From: Chitinophaga sp. Ak27
GTDB lineage: Bacteria; Bacteroidota; Bacteroidia; Chitinophagales; Chitinophagaceae
Direction: 5' to 3'
Length of the DNA: 64,000 bases
Assembly: GCF_012726295.1 (NCBI RefSeq)
Contig: NZ_JABAOB010000004.1
Location: 434,001 to 498,000 of the forward strand
The notes under the pieces are model-generated. The model did no database searches. It was given only the letters and a program-made list of their open reading frames with translations, and was not told the DNA's origin. The stretch's first letter is position 1, and the number at the start of each line of letters is the position of its first letter. Shown here piece by piece: positions 9,701 through 18,200 of the stretch. Made by a program: the position numbers and the translations under genes.

Positions 9701-10117
9701 GGTGGAGTCGGCCGGAAGAGGGACGGGCGGCGCCGTGTCGGTCGCCGTGGCATTGACCGGGATCACGATGATCTGTCCATCTCTGATTTCTACCTTATAA
9801 CGGGAAGGAGGAAAGATACTGGGAAGTACTTCCTGTAAAGTGGCGTTGTGTACATGTAAGCTAACACCGTGACGGGTTTCCAGCTCCTGGGAAGAAATCG
9901 CAAAAGTATATTTGGTCTGCCGTTCTATCTCCCGGATAACGGTTTTCAGTCGCGCATTGGTAAATTGCAGTGAAATACGTTTGGGTGGGGCAATAGGGTT
10001 TTGGGCCACTGCCAGGGCAGTCGCCAATACCAGGATAACAACGAAAATAAAGACAGGCACGCTTCCAAACCTGGTATTGGAGCTTCGCGCCTGTAGCAAA
10101 AATTGCTGCATAAGCAA
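6734..10117 (-). CDS. SusC/RagA-type TonB-dependent transporter with STN domain
   Basis: Outer-membrane TonB-linked receptor of 1127 residues. Order of domains: signal anchor (residues ~20-39), STN domain (~47-112) for signalling to a FecR anti-sigma factor, carboxypeptidase-regulatory-like beta-sandwich (~143-213), the SusC hallmark LNELVVLGYG, plug domain with IRGVSS-like and DGVPGSL motifs, and a long beta-barrel ending in the outer-membrane signal ...LGLTVGF with terminal Phe. The FecR gene lies 16 bp upstream and a sigma factor before that, forming a sigma-FecR-receptor transduction cassette. Unusually no SusD gene follows; the next feature is a palindromic repeat and pyrB on the other strand. 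The substrate cannot be told from sequence. Confidence 0.93.
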   Translation of the reverse strand: MLMQQFLLQARSSNTRFGSVPVFIFVVILVLATALAVAQNPIAPPKRISLQFTNARLKTVIREIERQTKYTFAISSQELETRHGVSLHVHNATLQEVLPSIFPPSRYKVEIRDGQIIVIPVNATATDTAPPVPLPADSTKWQVNGNVSDGEQPLSGVSIREKGTTNGTATTENGSFKLNAANGQAILQISLIGYETKEVAIRERRNISVLLQPDLRKLNELVVLGYGLQKRANITGAISQVDGVRLRSRPVANAMAALQGTATGLVVTRSNGQPGREGFNIQVRGVSSASGSNTPIIVDGVPGSLAVLNPDDIESVSILKDASAAAIYGARGAGGVVLVTTRTGKPGKLKVDFSTLGGFETPIRLPNRVPSWIAATMQNEAAQNAGQPIPWQPTEISLMQSGNHYAIDYLRPDYYTYYYNLDQLHLLTKSKTGVENYNVSVKGGDSANQFSASIGYFGRQGLFAAGPDRTRRMNARVNVNNRLNKHFSLETRLSYAQTNTFSPAQPVEGPNGLLAGLYRGPSNVPVYVPGTQHFAYGGAPVYAILQNGGRRDEKNNYIDGVFTLRADSLAKGLTLRLIYSPQRHVLQDNLGRNAIALWNRTDTAALLQPGNLAQQSRLESKGGNLQALADYDLKTAKHTIHLLGGFTQETYNTTQNTMAAYDTGNTDRFDNARDYTQLLAASGSLQSLFGKVNYNYDNRYLIEANLIAAHLMQHSTLFNGGSQWQAFPSFSAGWRLNNETWFSNALPFFNEFKLRWSWGRLGNVNSWNSIPNDEQLQTFTFNPGWRSMLPFVYKNPILQANGWENIATNNYGWDATLFRGQLSLSADYFTRRNKDMQMPELMASTQGAWPIAFQRGVLKTWGWEINASWKHDRGPFTWYINANLFNSRNKVLQHDHVMPKPGWNQGIAGHPYSSLFGFQADGYFQTAAEVNQHAYQGPHTAPGDIRYRDVNGDGKIDEADLVYLGSPDPRLSYGIDAGFAWKGFDFSVFFQGVAQREVMPDPRYSMPFINSWQQPWDINQDYWTPERQHALFPRLYLNDQQNSVPSSHWVMNGSYIRLKNLQLGYTFPKDWLKRIWLSNLRIYFSGQDLWETTKMKIKYYDPEQAGGYNGYAYPFFRSYTLGLTVGF

Positions 10118-10133
10118 GTGGTCAGGGCGCGAA

Positions 10134-11111
10134 TCAGTAGATGTCTACCAGGTCGTTTTTATGCGTGATATTGATGCGGAGGGTCTTTCTCATGATGTCC
10201 AGTACCTCGTCCAATGCCATATTGGGGAAGGTGGCCAGCAGCTTTTGGTCAGCCAGCTGAGGATTGCTGATATGCACCTGTACATGATAAAAATCTTCCA
10301 GCGCTTCCGCTACTTCGTTCAGCGGAGCTTCATCAAATGTGAGGGTTCTGGTTTTCCAGGCCAGTATATTATTATTCTTTTTATGTACGTGTGTGTCTAT
10401 GGTGCTGCCATGCAATTTCAGCGAGGCTTCCATATCGGGGGTCAGGATCACTTTCTTTTCAGTGCCCTTATAGGCGGCGCTTACCTTTCCGGACTGCACA
10501 AACACTTTTACGCCGGTATTGGCAGCTTTTACATTGAAGGCGGTACCTAATACCTGTACTTCTACTTCTGGTGCATTTACGATGAAGGGAAGGGTTTCGT
10601 TTGGCTTCACGTCAAAGAAGGCTTCACCCTGATCTATTTTTACGATCCTGTTATCTTTTCCGAAACTTCGGGCATAGCGTACGCGGGTATTGGCGTTCAG
10701 GTAAAGCATGGAGCCATCCGGTAAACGCAGGCTATCCTGTGTTTGAGCCGTAGCAAAGGTTTTATAACCGCCAGGCCCCATCAGGGTCCAGGTGCCGGCA
10801 ATAACCAGCACAGCGGCAGCAGCCCACCAATACCGCCGGTTCATTTTAATGACGCGGGTATTGACCGGTGCCGCAACAGCAGGCACAGCAGCCTGATCCA
10901 GCCTGGCGTCCAGCTCTTCCCATTTCCCGGCAGTGTCGAAAGCAGAAGGGGCGGGGAGCGGATCGCCCTGCCACATCGCCTTCATATCCAGGAATATGTC
11001 GAGATGGCCAGGATCCTGTTGAATCCATTCATTAAGCTGTTGTTTCAACAGCTCATTTTCCGGATCCTCCAGGTAACGGACTACTATATCTATGTCGGTT
11101 TGATTATTCAT
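10134..11111 (-). CDS. FecR family anti-sigma factor
   Basis: Inner-membrane signal transducer of 325 residues. A cytoplasmic N-terminal ~90 residues binds the sigma factor, a single TM helix follows RRYWW (about residues 93-111), and the periplasmic part holds the FecR core (SLRLPDGSMLYLNANT, GEAFFDV, VLGTAFNV). The C-terminal DUF4974 region (from about residue 250, TRTLTFDEAPLNEV) matches the usual Bacteroidota layout. It lies between the ECF sigma gene (70 bp upstream) and the STN-containing SusC (16 bp downstream), so it most likely relays ligand binding by that receptor to the sigma factor. Confidence 0.93.
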   Translation of the reverse strand: MNNQTDIDIVVRYLEDPENELLKQQLNEWIQQDPGHLDIFLDMKAMWQGDPLPAPSAFDTAGKWEELDARLDQAAVPAVAAPVNTRVIKMNRRYWWAAAAVLVIAGTWTLMGPGGYKTFATAQTQDSLRLPDGSMLYLNANTRVRYARSFGKDNRIVKIDQGEAFFDVKPNETLPFIVNAPEVEVQVLGTAFNVKAANTGVKVFVQSGKVSAAYKGTEKKVILTPDMEASLKLHGSTIDTHVHKKNNNILAWKTRTLTFDEAPLNEVAEALEDFYHVQVHISNPQLADQKLLATFPNMALDEVLDIMRKTLRINITHKNDLVDIY

Positions 11112-11181
11112 GGCTACTTATTAGTAATACAACCGGGTAACGTTATACCATTAAGCGATGTTAAAAAAAATTTTGGTCAGG

Positions 11182-11724
11182 CTAAGATTTGTTGATCAGG
11201 TCTACCCGCAATCGTTTCAATGCCGTGGTAAGATGTGCATATACTGTATTAATGGAGATATTTAACTGATCAGCGATTTCGGCTGGTGACAAACCTTTCA
11301 GGCGGCTCATTTCAAATACGCGACGGCATTGATCCGGTAATTTTTCCAGGGCATGACGGTATTGGGCTTCCAGTTCCTTATGTTCCAATTGTGAATGGCT
11401 GTTGGCGGTAGGTATAGGTTGCAGCATTTGCTCCCGGGTATATACTTCCTGCCGTTGTTCTTTTTTTATACGGTTTAAACAGGTGTTAACAGTCGCCCTG
11501 GCCAGGTAATGATTAATAGGGGCTCTTTCATCCAGGTTTTCCGCACCTTTCCACAAGTTGAGGAATACGTCCTGCACCATATCATTCGCATCATCCTCAT
11601 TCTTTACATAGCGTACAGCGATATTATACATAGAAGGGGCGAACTGTTTAAAAACAGCCTCAAAGACATTTTTATTCCTGCTCCGGATACCTTTTACTAT
11701 TTCGTCATTACTCAATTGCAACAT
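11182..11724 (-). CDS. ECF-type RNA polymerase sigma factor
   Basis: A 180-residue sigma-70 family protein with region 2 (NEDDANDMVQDVFLNLWK, -10 recognition/core binding) and region 4 (LKGLSPAEIADQLNISINTV, HTH for the -35 element) only. This is the ECF architecture found upstream of FecR/SusC pairs in Bacteroidota. First gene of the minus-strand cassette; it probably activates the downstream FecR/SusC genes or a remote locus. A TATCTTTG -7 box lies 33-40 bp upstream of the ATG. Confidence 0.93.
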   Translation of the reverse strand: MLQLSNDEIVKGIRSRNKNVFEAVFKQFAPSMYNIAVRYVKNEDDANDMVQDVFLNLWKGAENLDERAPINHYLARATVNTCLNRIKKEQRQEVYTREQMLQPIPTANSHSQLEHKELEAQYRHALEKLPDQCRRVFEMSRLKGLSPAEIADQLNISINTVYAHLTTALKRLRVDLINKS

Positions 11725-11756
11725 GCGTTTCGTCTTTTGTATTTCTTTCCGTACGG

Positions 11757-11764
11757 CAAAGATA
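11757..11764 (-). promoter_or_regulatory. Candidate -7 box of sigma-FecR-SusC cassette
   Basis: Reading the minus strand, TATCTTTG matches TAnnTTTG and would start transcription about 25 nt before the sigma ATG. The -33 region is only weakly conserved. Confidence 0.5.
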
Positions 11765-11978
11765 ATTTTTAAAAGTACTAATTAAGAATGCTTGCCTGTT
11801 AATGCTACAATGATTCTTTTTTTCACTTTAACATTTCTTTGACTAATGGTATCGCCATTGTCGAATGTATTGTTGTTATACGGCAGCCAACGATGAGGGC
11901 ATATAACAAAAATCATGCACTTTCATCATAGCACGGATAAAAGTCTTATTAAATATTAACCATGTAAATATTGAAGCC

Positions 11979-12701
11979 ATGAAAAAATCAATTGTAGGAA
12001 TGCTCGCTTTAGCAACAATGGTCGTAGGAATGTCCGCATTTAAAAATGCCGGCGCCACCGCAGTGAAGTCTGCAGACAGCACCGCCACAATGGTGGATTC
12101 AATTGCTGGGGTAGATTCTCTGCGTAGTGTAGACTCCCTTGTTCGCTTAGATTCGATGAAAGTGTATGGAGTGGACTCATTACAAAGTCTGCGTCTGGAT
12201 TCACTCACCGGGATAGACTCGTTACAACGTCTGGACTCACTCACCGGGATAGACTCTTTACAGCGCCTGGATTCGCTGACCGGTGTAGATTCTTTACAGC
12301 GCCTGGATTCACTGACCGGTGTGGACTCTTTACAGCGTCTGGATTCACTGACTGGTGTAGACTCTTTACAGCGCCTGGATTCACTGACCGGCAGGGATTC
12401 TTTACAACGTATGGACTCGCTGCAAACTACTGATTCCCTGAAAAGCGTAGCTGTAGAAGGCGGTTCTATCACCGGTAAAATCAGCCCCGCAGATGGTGCT
12501 GCTGAAGTAGAAGCCGTAAATGGTGCAGATAAACTGAAAGGCGCCGTTTCCCAGGGTGCATTCACCATCCCTGCTGCTAAAGCCGGTACATATACCATTA
12601 CCATTTTCGGTAAAAGCCCTTACAAAAATGCCGTATTAAAAGATGTGAAGGTAGAAGAAGGTAAAGCTACCGACCTGGGCGAGATTAAGCTGGAACAATA
12701 G
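11979..12701 (+). CDS. Secreted protein with DSL hexapeptide/12-residue repeats
   Basis: A 240-residue exported protein not assigned to a family. It has a signal peptide (residues 1-~25), then a region (residues ~33-155) dominated by Asp-Ser-Leu triplets spaced about six residues apart. Within it six copies of a 12-residue unit (DSLTGxDSLQRx) run from residue 74 to 145. The C-terminal ~80 residues (GGSITGKISPADGA... to LGEIKLEQ) look like a small carboxypeptidase-regulatory/CNA-B type beta-sandwich. The regular DSL spacing suggests a beta-solenoid or extended stalk holding the C-terminal domain away from the membrane. A terminator follows at 12777. Monocistronic. Confidence 0.8.
   Translation: MKKSIVGMLALATMVVGMSAFKNAGATAVKSADSTATMVDSIAGVDSLRSVDSLVRLDSMKVYGVDSLQSLRLDSLTGIDSLQRLDSLTGIDSLQRLDSLTGVDSLQRLDSLTGVDSLQRLDSLTGVDSLQRLDSLTGRDSLQRMDSLQTTDSLKSVAVEGGSITGKISPADGAAEVEAVNGADKLKGAVSQGAFTIPAAKAGTYTITIFGKSPYKNAVLKDVKVEEGKATDLGEIKLEQ
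12198..12413 (+). repeat. Six tandem 36-bp repeats coding DSLTGxDSLQRx
   Basis: Six in-frame 36-bp units with nearly identical protein sequence but several synonymous differences (for example the Leu, Ser and Val codons alternate). This indicates repeats under protein-level selection that may still expand or contract. Confidence 0.92.
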
Positions 12702-12776
12702 TAGTTTTCTTATAATGAAATAGCAACCAACAACACAAGATCATCCACAATGGAAGCCCCATTTTGGCTTGATGCA

Positions 12777-12806
12777 GGGGGACCTTAACCGGTCCCTCTT
12801 TTTTGT
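12777..12806 (+). terminator. Intrinsic terminator after DSL-repeat gene
   Basis: GGGACC (12779-12784) pairs with GGTCCC (12791-12796), followed by CTCTTTTTTG. Confidence 0.75.
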
Positions 12807-12854
12807 TTCTCAGCAGAAGAACCATAAAAGATGCTGCCTGTTTTTTTTATGACG

Positions 12855-12887
12855 AGCCGACCGGGTCTATCGCCCGTCGGCTTTTTC
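12855..12887 (+). terminator. Second terminator-like hairpin
   Basis: AGCCGACCGGG (12855-12865) pairs with CCCGTCGGCT (12873-12882) with one bulged base, followed by TTTTT. It lies only ~50 bp after the previous terminator; no ORF of note is between them. Confidence 0.7.
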
Positions 12888-12936
12888 ATGAATAGATCGT
12901 AACTTGCGTCCAGTTTTAAAAATCTAATTACAGCGC

Positions 12937-13266
12937 ATGCGCACCATCCTTCTACTCACCGTTTCTAATACCTTTATGACTTTTGCCTGGTACGGGCATC
13001 TTAAACACCAGGATGTAGCCCTCTGGAAAGTAATCCTTATCAGTTGGGGCATCGCCTTCTTTGAGTACTGCTTTATGGTGCCGGCCAACCGCTATGGCGC
13101 TCAGGAAGGATTCAGCGGGTTTCAGCTCAAAACCATCCAGGAAGTCATTACGCTCACTGTGTTCAGCATCTTCGCCGTCACTTTCCTGAAAGAGCCGCTT
13201 CGCTGGAATTACCTGGTGTCGTTCGTTTTCCTTATTGGCGCCGTATATTTCATGTTTAAGAAATAG
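12937..13266 (+). CDS. DUF486 family small membrane protein
   Basis: A 109-residue integral membrane protein with four predicted TM segments, including the family-typical stretches TFAWYGHLK, WGIAFFEYC..PANR and Q.K.IQE. DUF486 proteins resemble one half of drug/metabolite transporters, but no substrate is established. It stands alone between the two terminators upstream and an ECF sigma gene on the same strand 124 bp downstream. Confidence 0.9.
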   Translation: MRTILLLTVSNTFMTFAWYGHLKHQDVALWKVILISWGIAFFEYCFMVPANRYGAQEGFSGFQLKTIQEVITLTVFSIFAVTFLKEPLRWNYLVSFVFLIGAVYFMFKK

Positions 13267-13390
13267 CGGAAAAGAAAGAGATATATTAGTAATATAATGT
13301 ATTATATAAAAAAAGATATAATCCAATGTTAAATTAAAAATTAATCTGTATTATCTTTAGGGATTCACTTTTCAACCAAAAAACATTGCA

Positions 13391-13957
13391 TTGAGGGAAG
13401 ACGCTAATATACAGTTACTGGCGGAACGGGTGGCATCACTGGGAGATGAGCAGGCATACAAGGCATTATTCAGGTTGTTTTATAAACCATTGAGCCAGTT
13501 TGCCTATTCTATCGTCAAATCCTGGGAATCCGCCGAGGAAATAGCGTCTGATGTTTTTGTGAATGTATGGAAACACCGGGAACGGTTGCTACAGGTCCAT
13601 AATCTCAGAGTATATCTTTATGTATCCGCCAAAAATATAGCCCTGAATTACCTCAATAAGGCGGCGCGCACCCAGCACTTCAGCCTGGATGAACTGGCGG
13701 TCGATTTTACGGTAAGTTATGCTACCCCGGAACAGATCTTCATCTCCGGAGAAATGGTGAAAAGGATCGAGGCGGCCGTTAATGCCCTGCCCCCAAAACG
13801 GAAAATGATCTTTAAGCTCATTCGGGAAGATGGCCTGAAATATAAAGAGGTAGCCCAAATCCTCGATATTTCTGTCAATACCATTGACGTTCATATGGCC
13901 CAGGCCCTCAAAAAAATCAGCGAGGTAATCAACCTCTCTTTTACCAGGACAAAATAA
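13391..13957 (+). CDS. ECF-type sigma factor (Bacteroidota expansion family)
   Basis: A 188-residue sigma-70 family protein with regions 2 (SAEEIASDVFVNVWKHR) and 4 (EDGLKYKEVAQILDISVNTI). It opens a sigma-FecR-SusC-SusD cassette. The start is a TTG at 13391; no ATG exists in frame until well into region 2, so the TTG is used. A TATCTTTA box (one base from the -7 consensus) lies about 35 bp upstream. Likely controlled by the FecR protein encoded 82 bp downstream and by its own receptor. Confidence 0.92.
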   Translation: MREDANIQLLAERVASLGDEQAYKALFRLFYKPLSQFAYSIVKSWESAEEIASDVFVNVWKHRERLLQVHNLRVYLYVSAKNIALNYLNKAARTQHFSLDELAVDFTVSYATPEQIFISGEMVKRIEAAVNALPPKRKMIFKLIREDGLKYKEVAQILDISVNTIDVHMAQALKKISEVINLSFTRTK

Positions 13958-14039
13958 TTTTAAATTTTTTTTTAGTCGGAGTAGTAGATTGGGAATATTT
14001 ACTTGTCCTTCTATATAATCATGCTTTTGTATCATACAC

Positions 14040-15101
14040 ATGGAACAGGAAAGAATATGGCTTTTGATGGGAAGGAAGGTATCGGGCGAAGCCACGATGG
14101 GGGAGCTGCGTGAGCTGGAAGAGCTGCTGCAGAAAGACCCCGATATGAGATACAAGCTGTCGGTATTAAGTAACTGGCCTCCGGCAGGGAACGACAATGC
14201 CTGGGAACAGAAAACAGAAAGTGCCCTGGAAAAGCACCTGTTGAGAATGGAGGCGGAATTCCCTGTGGAAGAACTACCTGTGAAAAGAACAGGCCGGAAC
14301 ATCCGTAAGCTCATCGCGGTACTATCGGTACTGGTATTGATGCTGGGATCTTATTGCGTATATCTGCTTATGAGAAATACCCCTTTAAAGGGGAACAAAG
14401 CCAGTGTCGCAGCCATCTTCACAAGAGATGGCTCGCGCTCTCGGGCACAATTGCCCGACGGGACAGAAGTTTGGCTCAATGGCGGCAGCCGTTTAACCTA
14501 TCATCCTGACATGAACAACCTGGATAGCCGGGAGGTAACACTGGAAGGAGAAGCCTTTTTTGATGTAGCAAAAAATGCAGCGAAACCCTTCTCCATTCAT
14601 ACCGCCAAAATGAACATCCAGGTATTGGGAACATCCTTTAACGTGAAAGCCTATACGCAGGATGAAACCACCGAAGCTACGCTGATTACGGGGGCCGTGG
14701 AAGTGACACTCAATGACGGAGTAGAACGCACCATCAGGTTGTTGCCCAATCAGAAAATCGTTTTACAACACAACAACGAATTCGCGTCATCCAAACCTGC
14801 AGGACAGGTAGATGGCTACCGGGTAGAAAATATCCACTATAACCAGCAGGATAGCCTCGTAGCAGAAACCGCCTGGTATAATAATTACCTGGTATTTGAC
14901 AATGACAGCTTTGAAGATATTGCGCGTAAAATGGAACGTTGGTATGGTATTAAAATACACCTCAACGGAGAAAAACTCAAACAATACCGTTTTACAGCCA
15001 CATTTAAAAATGAATCGTTTCCGGAAGTACTGGAAGCGCTGAAGGTTACAACATCATTCCGTTTCCGGATCACCGGCAACGAGATATTTATTACCCAATA
15101 G
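14040..15101 (+). CDS. FecR family anti-sigma factor
   Basis: A 353-residue inner-membrane regulator. A cytoplasmic N-terminal region carries the LEELLQKDPDMR segment typical of sigma-binding domains. A single TM helix lies around residues 95-115. The periplasmic FecR domain shows RSRAQLPDGTEVWLNGGSRL, GEAFFDVAKN and VLGTSFNVKAY, and a C-terminal DUF4974 region ends NEIFITQ. It links the sigma factor upstream to the STN-bearing SusC downstream. Confidence 0.93.
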   Translation: MEQERIWLLMGRKVSGEATMGELRELEELLQKDPDMRYKLSVLSNWPPAGNDNAWEQKTESALEKHLLRMEAEFPVEELPVKRTGRNIRKLIAVLSVLVLMLGSYCVYLLMRNTPLKGNKASVAAIFTRDGSRSRAQLPDGTEVWLNGGSRLTYHPDMNNLDSREVTLEGEAFFDVAKNAAKPFSIHTAKMNIQVLGTSFNVKAYTQDETTEATLITGAVEVTLNDGVERTIRLLPNQKIVLQHNNEFASSKPAGQVDGYRVENIHYNQQDSLVAETAWYNNYLVFDNDSFEDIARKMERWYGIKIHLNGEKLKQYRFTATFKNESFPEVLEALKVTTSFRFRITGNEIFITQ

Positions 15102-15142
15102 GGGTTGGAAGAAAACAGAAATCGATACCGCTCATATAAAAA

Positions 15143-15167
15143 GGGTAAATGCTGCTAACATTTACCC
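15143..15167 (+). other. Hairpin between fecR and susC
   Basis: GGGTAAATG (15143-15151) pairs perfectly with CATTTACCC (15159-15167). It has no long T run, so partial termination or mRNA processing between the regulatory and transport genes is possible but unproven. The rest of the 125-bp gap shows no gene. Confidence 0.55.
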
Positions 15168-15226
15168 CCTTGTTGAGATCAAACGGCAGTTAGCTTCACT
15201 TGGCAATGTAGTGCTGTCGTAGTTTT

Positions 15227-18200
15227 ATGACCTTTTACAACCTAAATGTATGGAAAAAATTCATACATTATGCAATCCTTTTGCGTATAAAAACATTGGG
15301 AAAAGTTGTATTGATAATGAAACTGGTGTCCTTTATTATTCTTATTACCTGTTTGCAAATAGCAGGAAATGCTTACGGTCAGCAAGACCGGCGTATTTCC
15401 ATAAAAGCAGATTCATTGCCATTGACCCGGTTGCTGAAGCTGATTGAAAAGAAAAGCGGATACCGCTTTGTATATCGCAACGATCAGCTTCCAGCCAACA
15501 GCAAGGTATCAGTGGACATGGAGAATGCTTCAACAGAAGATGTGCTGCGGAAGATACTGAAGAACACTGGCCTGACTTTTAAGCAACTTTCTGCTAACCT
15601 GGTTGCTATTGCGCCGGAAGAGAAAGCCAGTACCGGACTTAGTATCAGTGGAGTAGTCACAGATGTTTACGGACATCCATTGCCCGGTGTGAGTATTCGG
15701 ATTGCAGGCGCCAATAAAGGAACAACCTCCGGTGAAAAAGGACAGTTCCAGATGGAAGCGCCACCCACATCAGTATTAATCTGCTCTTTCATCGGTTATG
15801 AAGAGCAGAAAGTGCCGGTCAATAATACCGCCCACTTTAACATTACACTGAAAGACGATGCCAGGGGATTGAATGAAGTGGTGGTGGTTGCCTATGGCGT
15901 GCAAACAAGAAGTTCTTTGACAGGATCAGCTACTATGGTCAACGCCGCTTTGTATGATAAGGCGCCCCGTAGCAGCTTCCAGGAAAGCTTACAAGGCAAT
16001 GTACCCGGTTTACAATCTACCAACGGCTCGGGTCAACCCGGCTCAGTACCCAGCGTTTATATCCGTGGCATCGGTTCAATCACCGCCGGTAGCTCCCCGC
16101 TATATGTGGTGGACGGCGTACCCGTGGTGACCGACAATCTCACAGATTATAACGTAAACACCCTCGCGGGCATCAACAGCGCTGATATCGCCTCGATTTC
16201 CGTTTTAAAGGACGCCGCCGCTGCCTCGATCTATGGCTCCAGGGCCGCCAATGGCGTAATCCTTATTACGACCAAAACCGGCACTCAGGGCCGTACCCGG
16301 CTGAATGCGTCGGTACAAACCGGAAGCAACCAGCTCACCATCCCCCGCGCTAACTACCCGCTCAGCACTAAAGAAATGATGGAGCTGCTACGCGAAGGAT
16401 GGGCCAACAAGGCAGACGGTACCGGCGAAACCGGATTTCAACAGGAACTCCGCGCCAGGGGAGTCGATACCACAGTAAATACCAACTGGATCGATGTCCT
16501 CACCCGCCATGGTAACTATACACAGGCTAATTTATCTGCCGCCGGCGGAAGTAATAAAACTAAGTTTTATGTGTCCGGCGGCTTGTACGACTCTAAATCC
16601 GCCCTCAAAGGAGTAGATTATAAACGCATGACCGGCAGGATCAACTTGAGCAATCAGGCCACCAATCGCCTATCATTCGACGTAAATCTCTCCCTGGCCT
16701 ACCAGCGCGCCAACGCAGTAGGAGATGTGGGGCTCATGGCCAACCCGGTGCGCGCACTCGTGCGCCTACAGCCCTGGCTGAAGGTTTACAACAACGACGG
16801 TAGCTATGACTTCAGCTATAACAATACCTTTAATCCGGTAGCAATACTCAACGGCAACAGCCGCACCGGTACTACCTACGGCCTCCTCGGAGGAGCTGCC
16901 GCTAAATATGCTTTTACCAACTACCTTTCCTTCGAAACCAAAATCAGCCTCGATCTGAACTATGCCCGCAGCAACCTGTTCTTATCACCCGGCTTTGGCG
17001 ACGGAAGAAATACGAATGGTTGGATATCGGTCAACAACAATCTCTGGAACAACTGGGTATCTACAAATATCCTGCGTTTTAATCAGCGCTGGGGATATCA
17101 TGGTATCAACACTTTTATAGGATACGAAGCGCAAAAAACAACCAACAGCGGCAATACTACACAGGCATCTAACCTGCTGCCCAACCTGCAACTGTTGGCA
17201 GATGCTTCCAAGCCCGAATCAGTAACCTCGGTATCCAGCGCCAACTCATTAACCGGACTGTTTTTGAATAACAGTTATGACTACAAACAAAAATATTATC
17301 TCACGGCTTCCATCAGGAGAGACGCCTCTTCCCGATTTGGCAGCCGGAAAAGAAGTGCCGCCTTCTGGTCGGTAGGAACCGCCTGGAATATCTACCGCGA
17401 ACCATTCCTCCAGCAGGTAACCGGCATCAATGAATTGAAATTAAGAGCTAGCTACGGCAGCAACGGAAACCAGGCTATTGATAATTATGCCTCATTGTCG
17501 CTATACAGTCCGGGAAATGATTATGATGGAAAGCCGGGGTATGTGCTGACACAATACCCCAATCCTTTCCTCACTTGGGAACAGAACAAGCCGTTTAACG
17601 TGGGACTCGATTTTGCGGTATTGAACAACAGGCTGTCAGGTACAGTGGAATACTATAATAGAACCACCTCCCGGTTACTGCTGAATGTCCCGGTATCATC
17701 GGCAAATGGTATTACCACCATTTTCAGAAATAACGGAGAGATGAAAAATAAGGGCATAGAAATATCCCTTTCCTCCCGCAATATCATTGCCGCCAATGAA
17801 AATGATTTCTCATGGCGTACAGATGCTAATTTCTCTACGCTGACAAATACGATTACCAAACTGGACAATCCTATCACCAGCCTGATCTACAGGCGAGAGC
17901 TGGGCACCGATTTTTACCAGTTCTACCTCGCCGGATTTGCCGGCGCTGACCCGCAAACAGGAGAAGCCCTTTGGTATAAAGATGCCACGAAAACTACTAC
18001 CACTAAAGTTTACGGCGAAGCGCAACGTTTTAACCAGGGCAGTGCGCTCCCTAAGTTTTATGGCGGTATTACCAACTATTTCAGGTATAAAGGATTTGAA
18101 CTGAACTTTCAGTTCTTCTTTAACTGGGGCAACAAGGTATACGACAACTGGGGCGCCTTCACAGAATCGGATGGCAGCGGCGGATTTGGCAGCAGCGCAA

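Noticed and set aside
12198..12413. 36-bp tandem repeats as a CRISPR array
   Set aside because: The units are contiguous, in frame and without spacers; they encode a peptide repeat.
11876..12604. 242-aa minus-strand ORF opposite the DSL-repeat gene
   Set aside because: Its Ser/Glu/Cys repeats are the mirror of the 36-bp repeats; the plus-strand frame has a signal peptide and a recognisable C-terminal domain.
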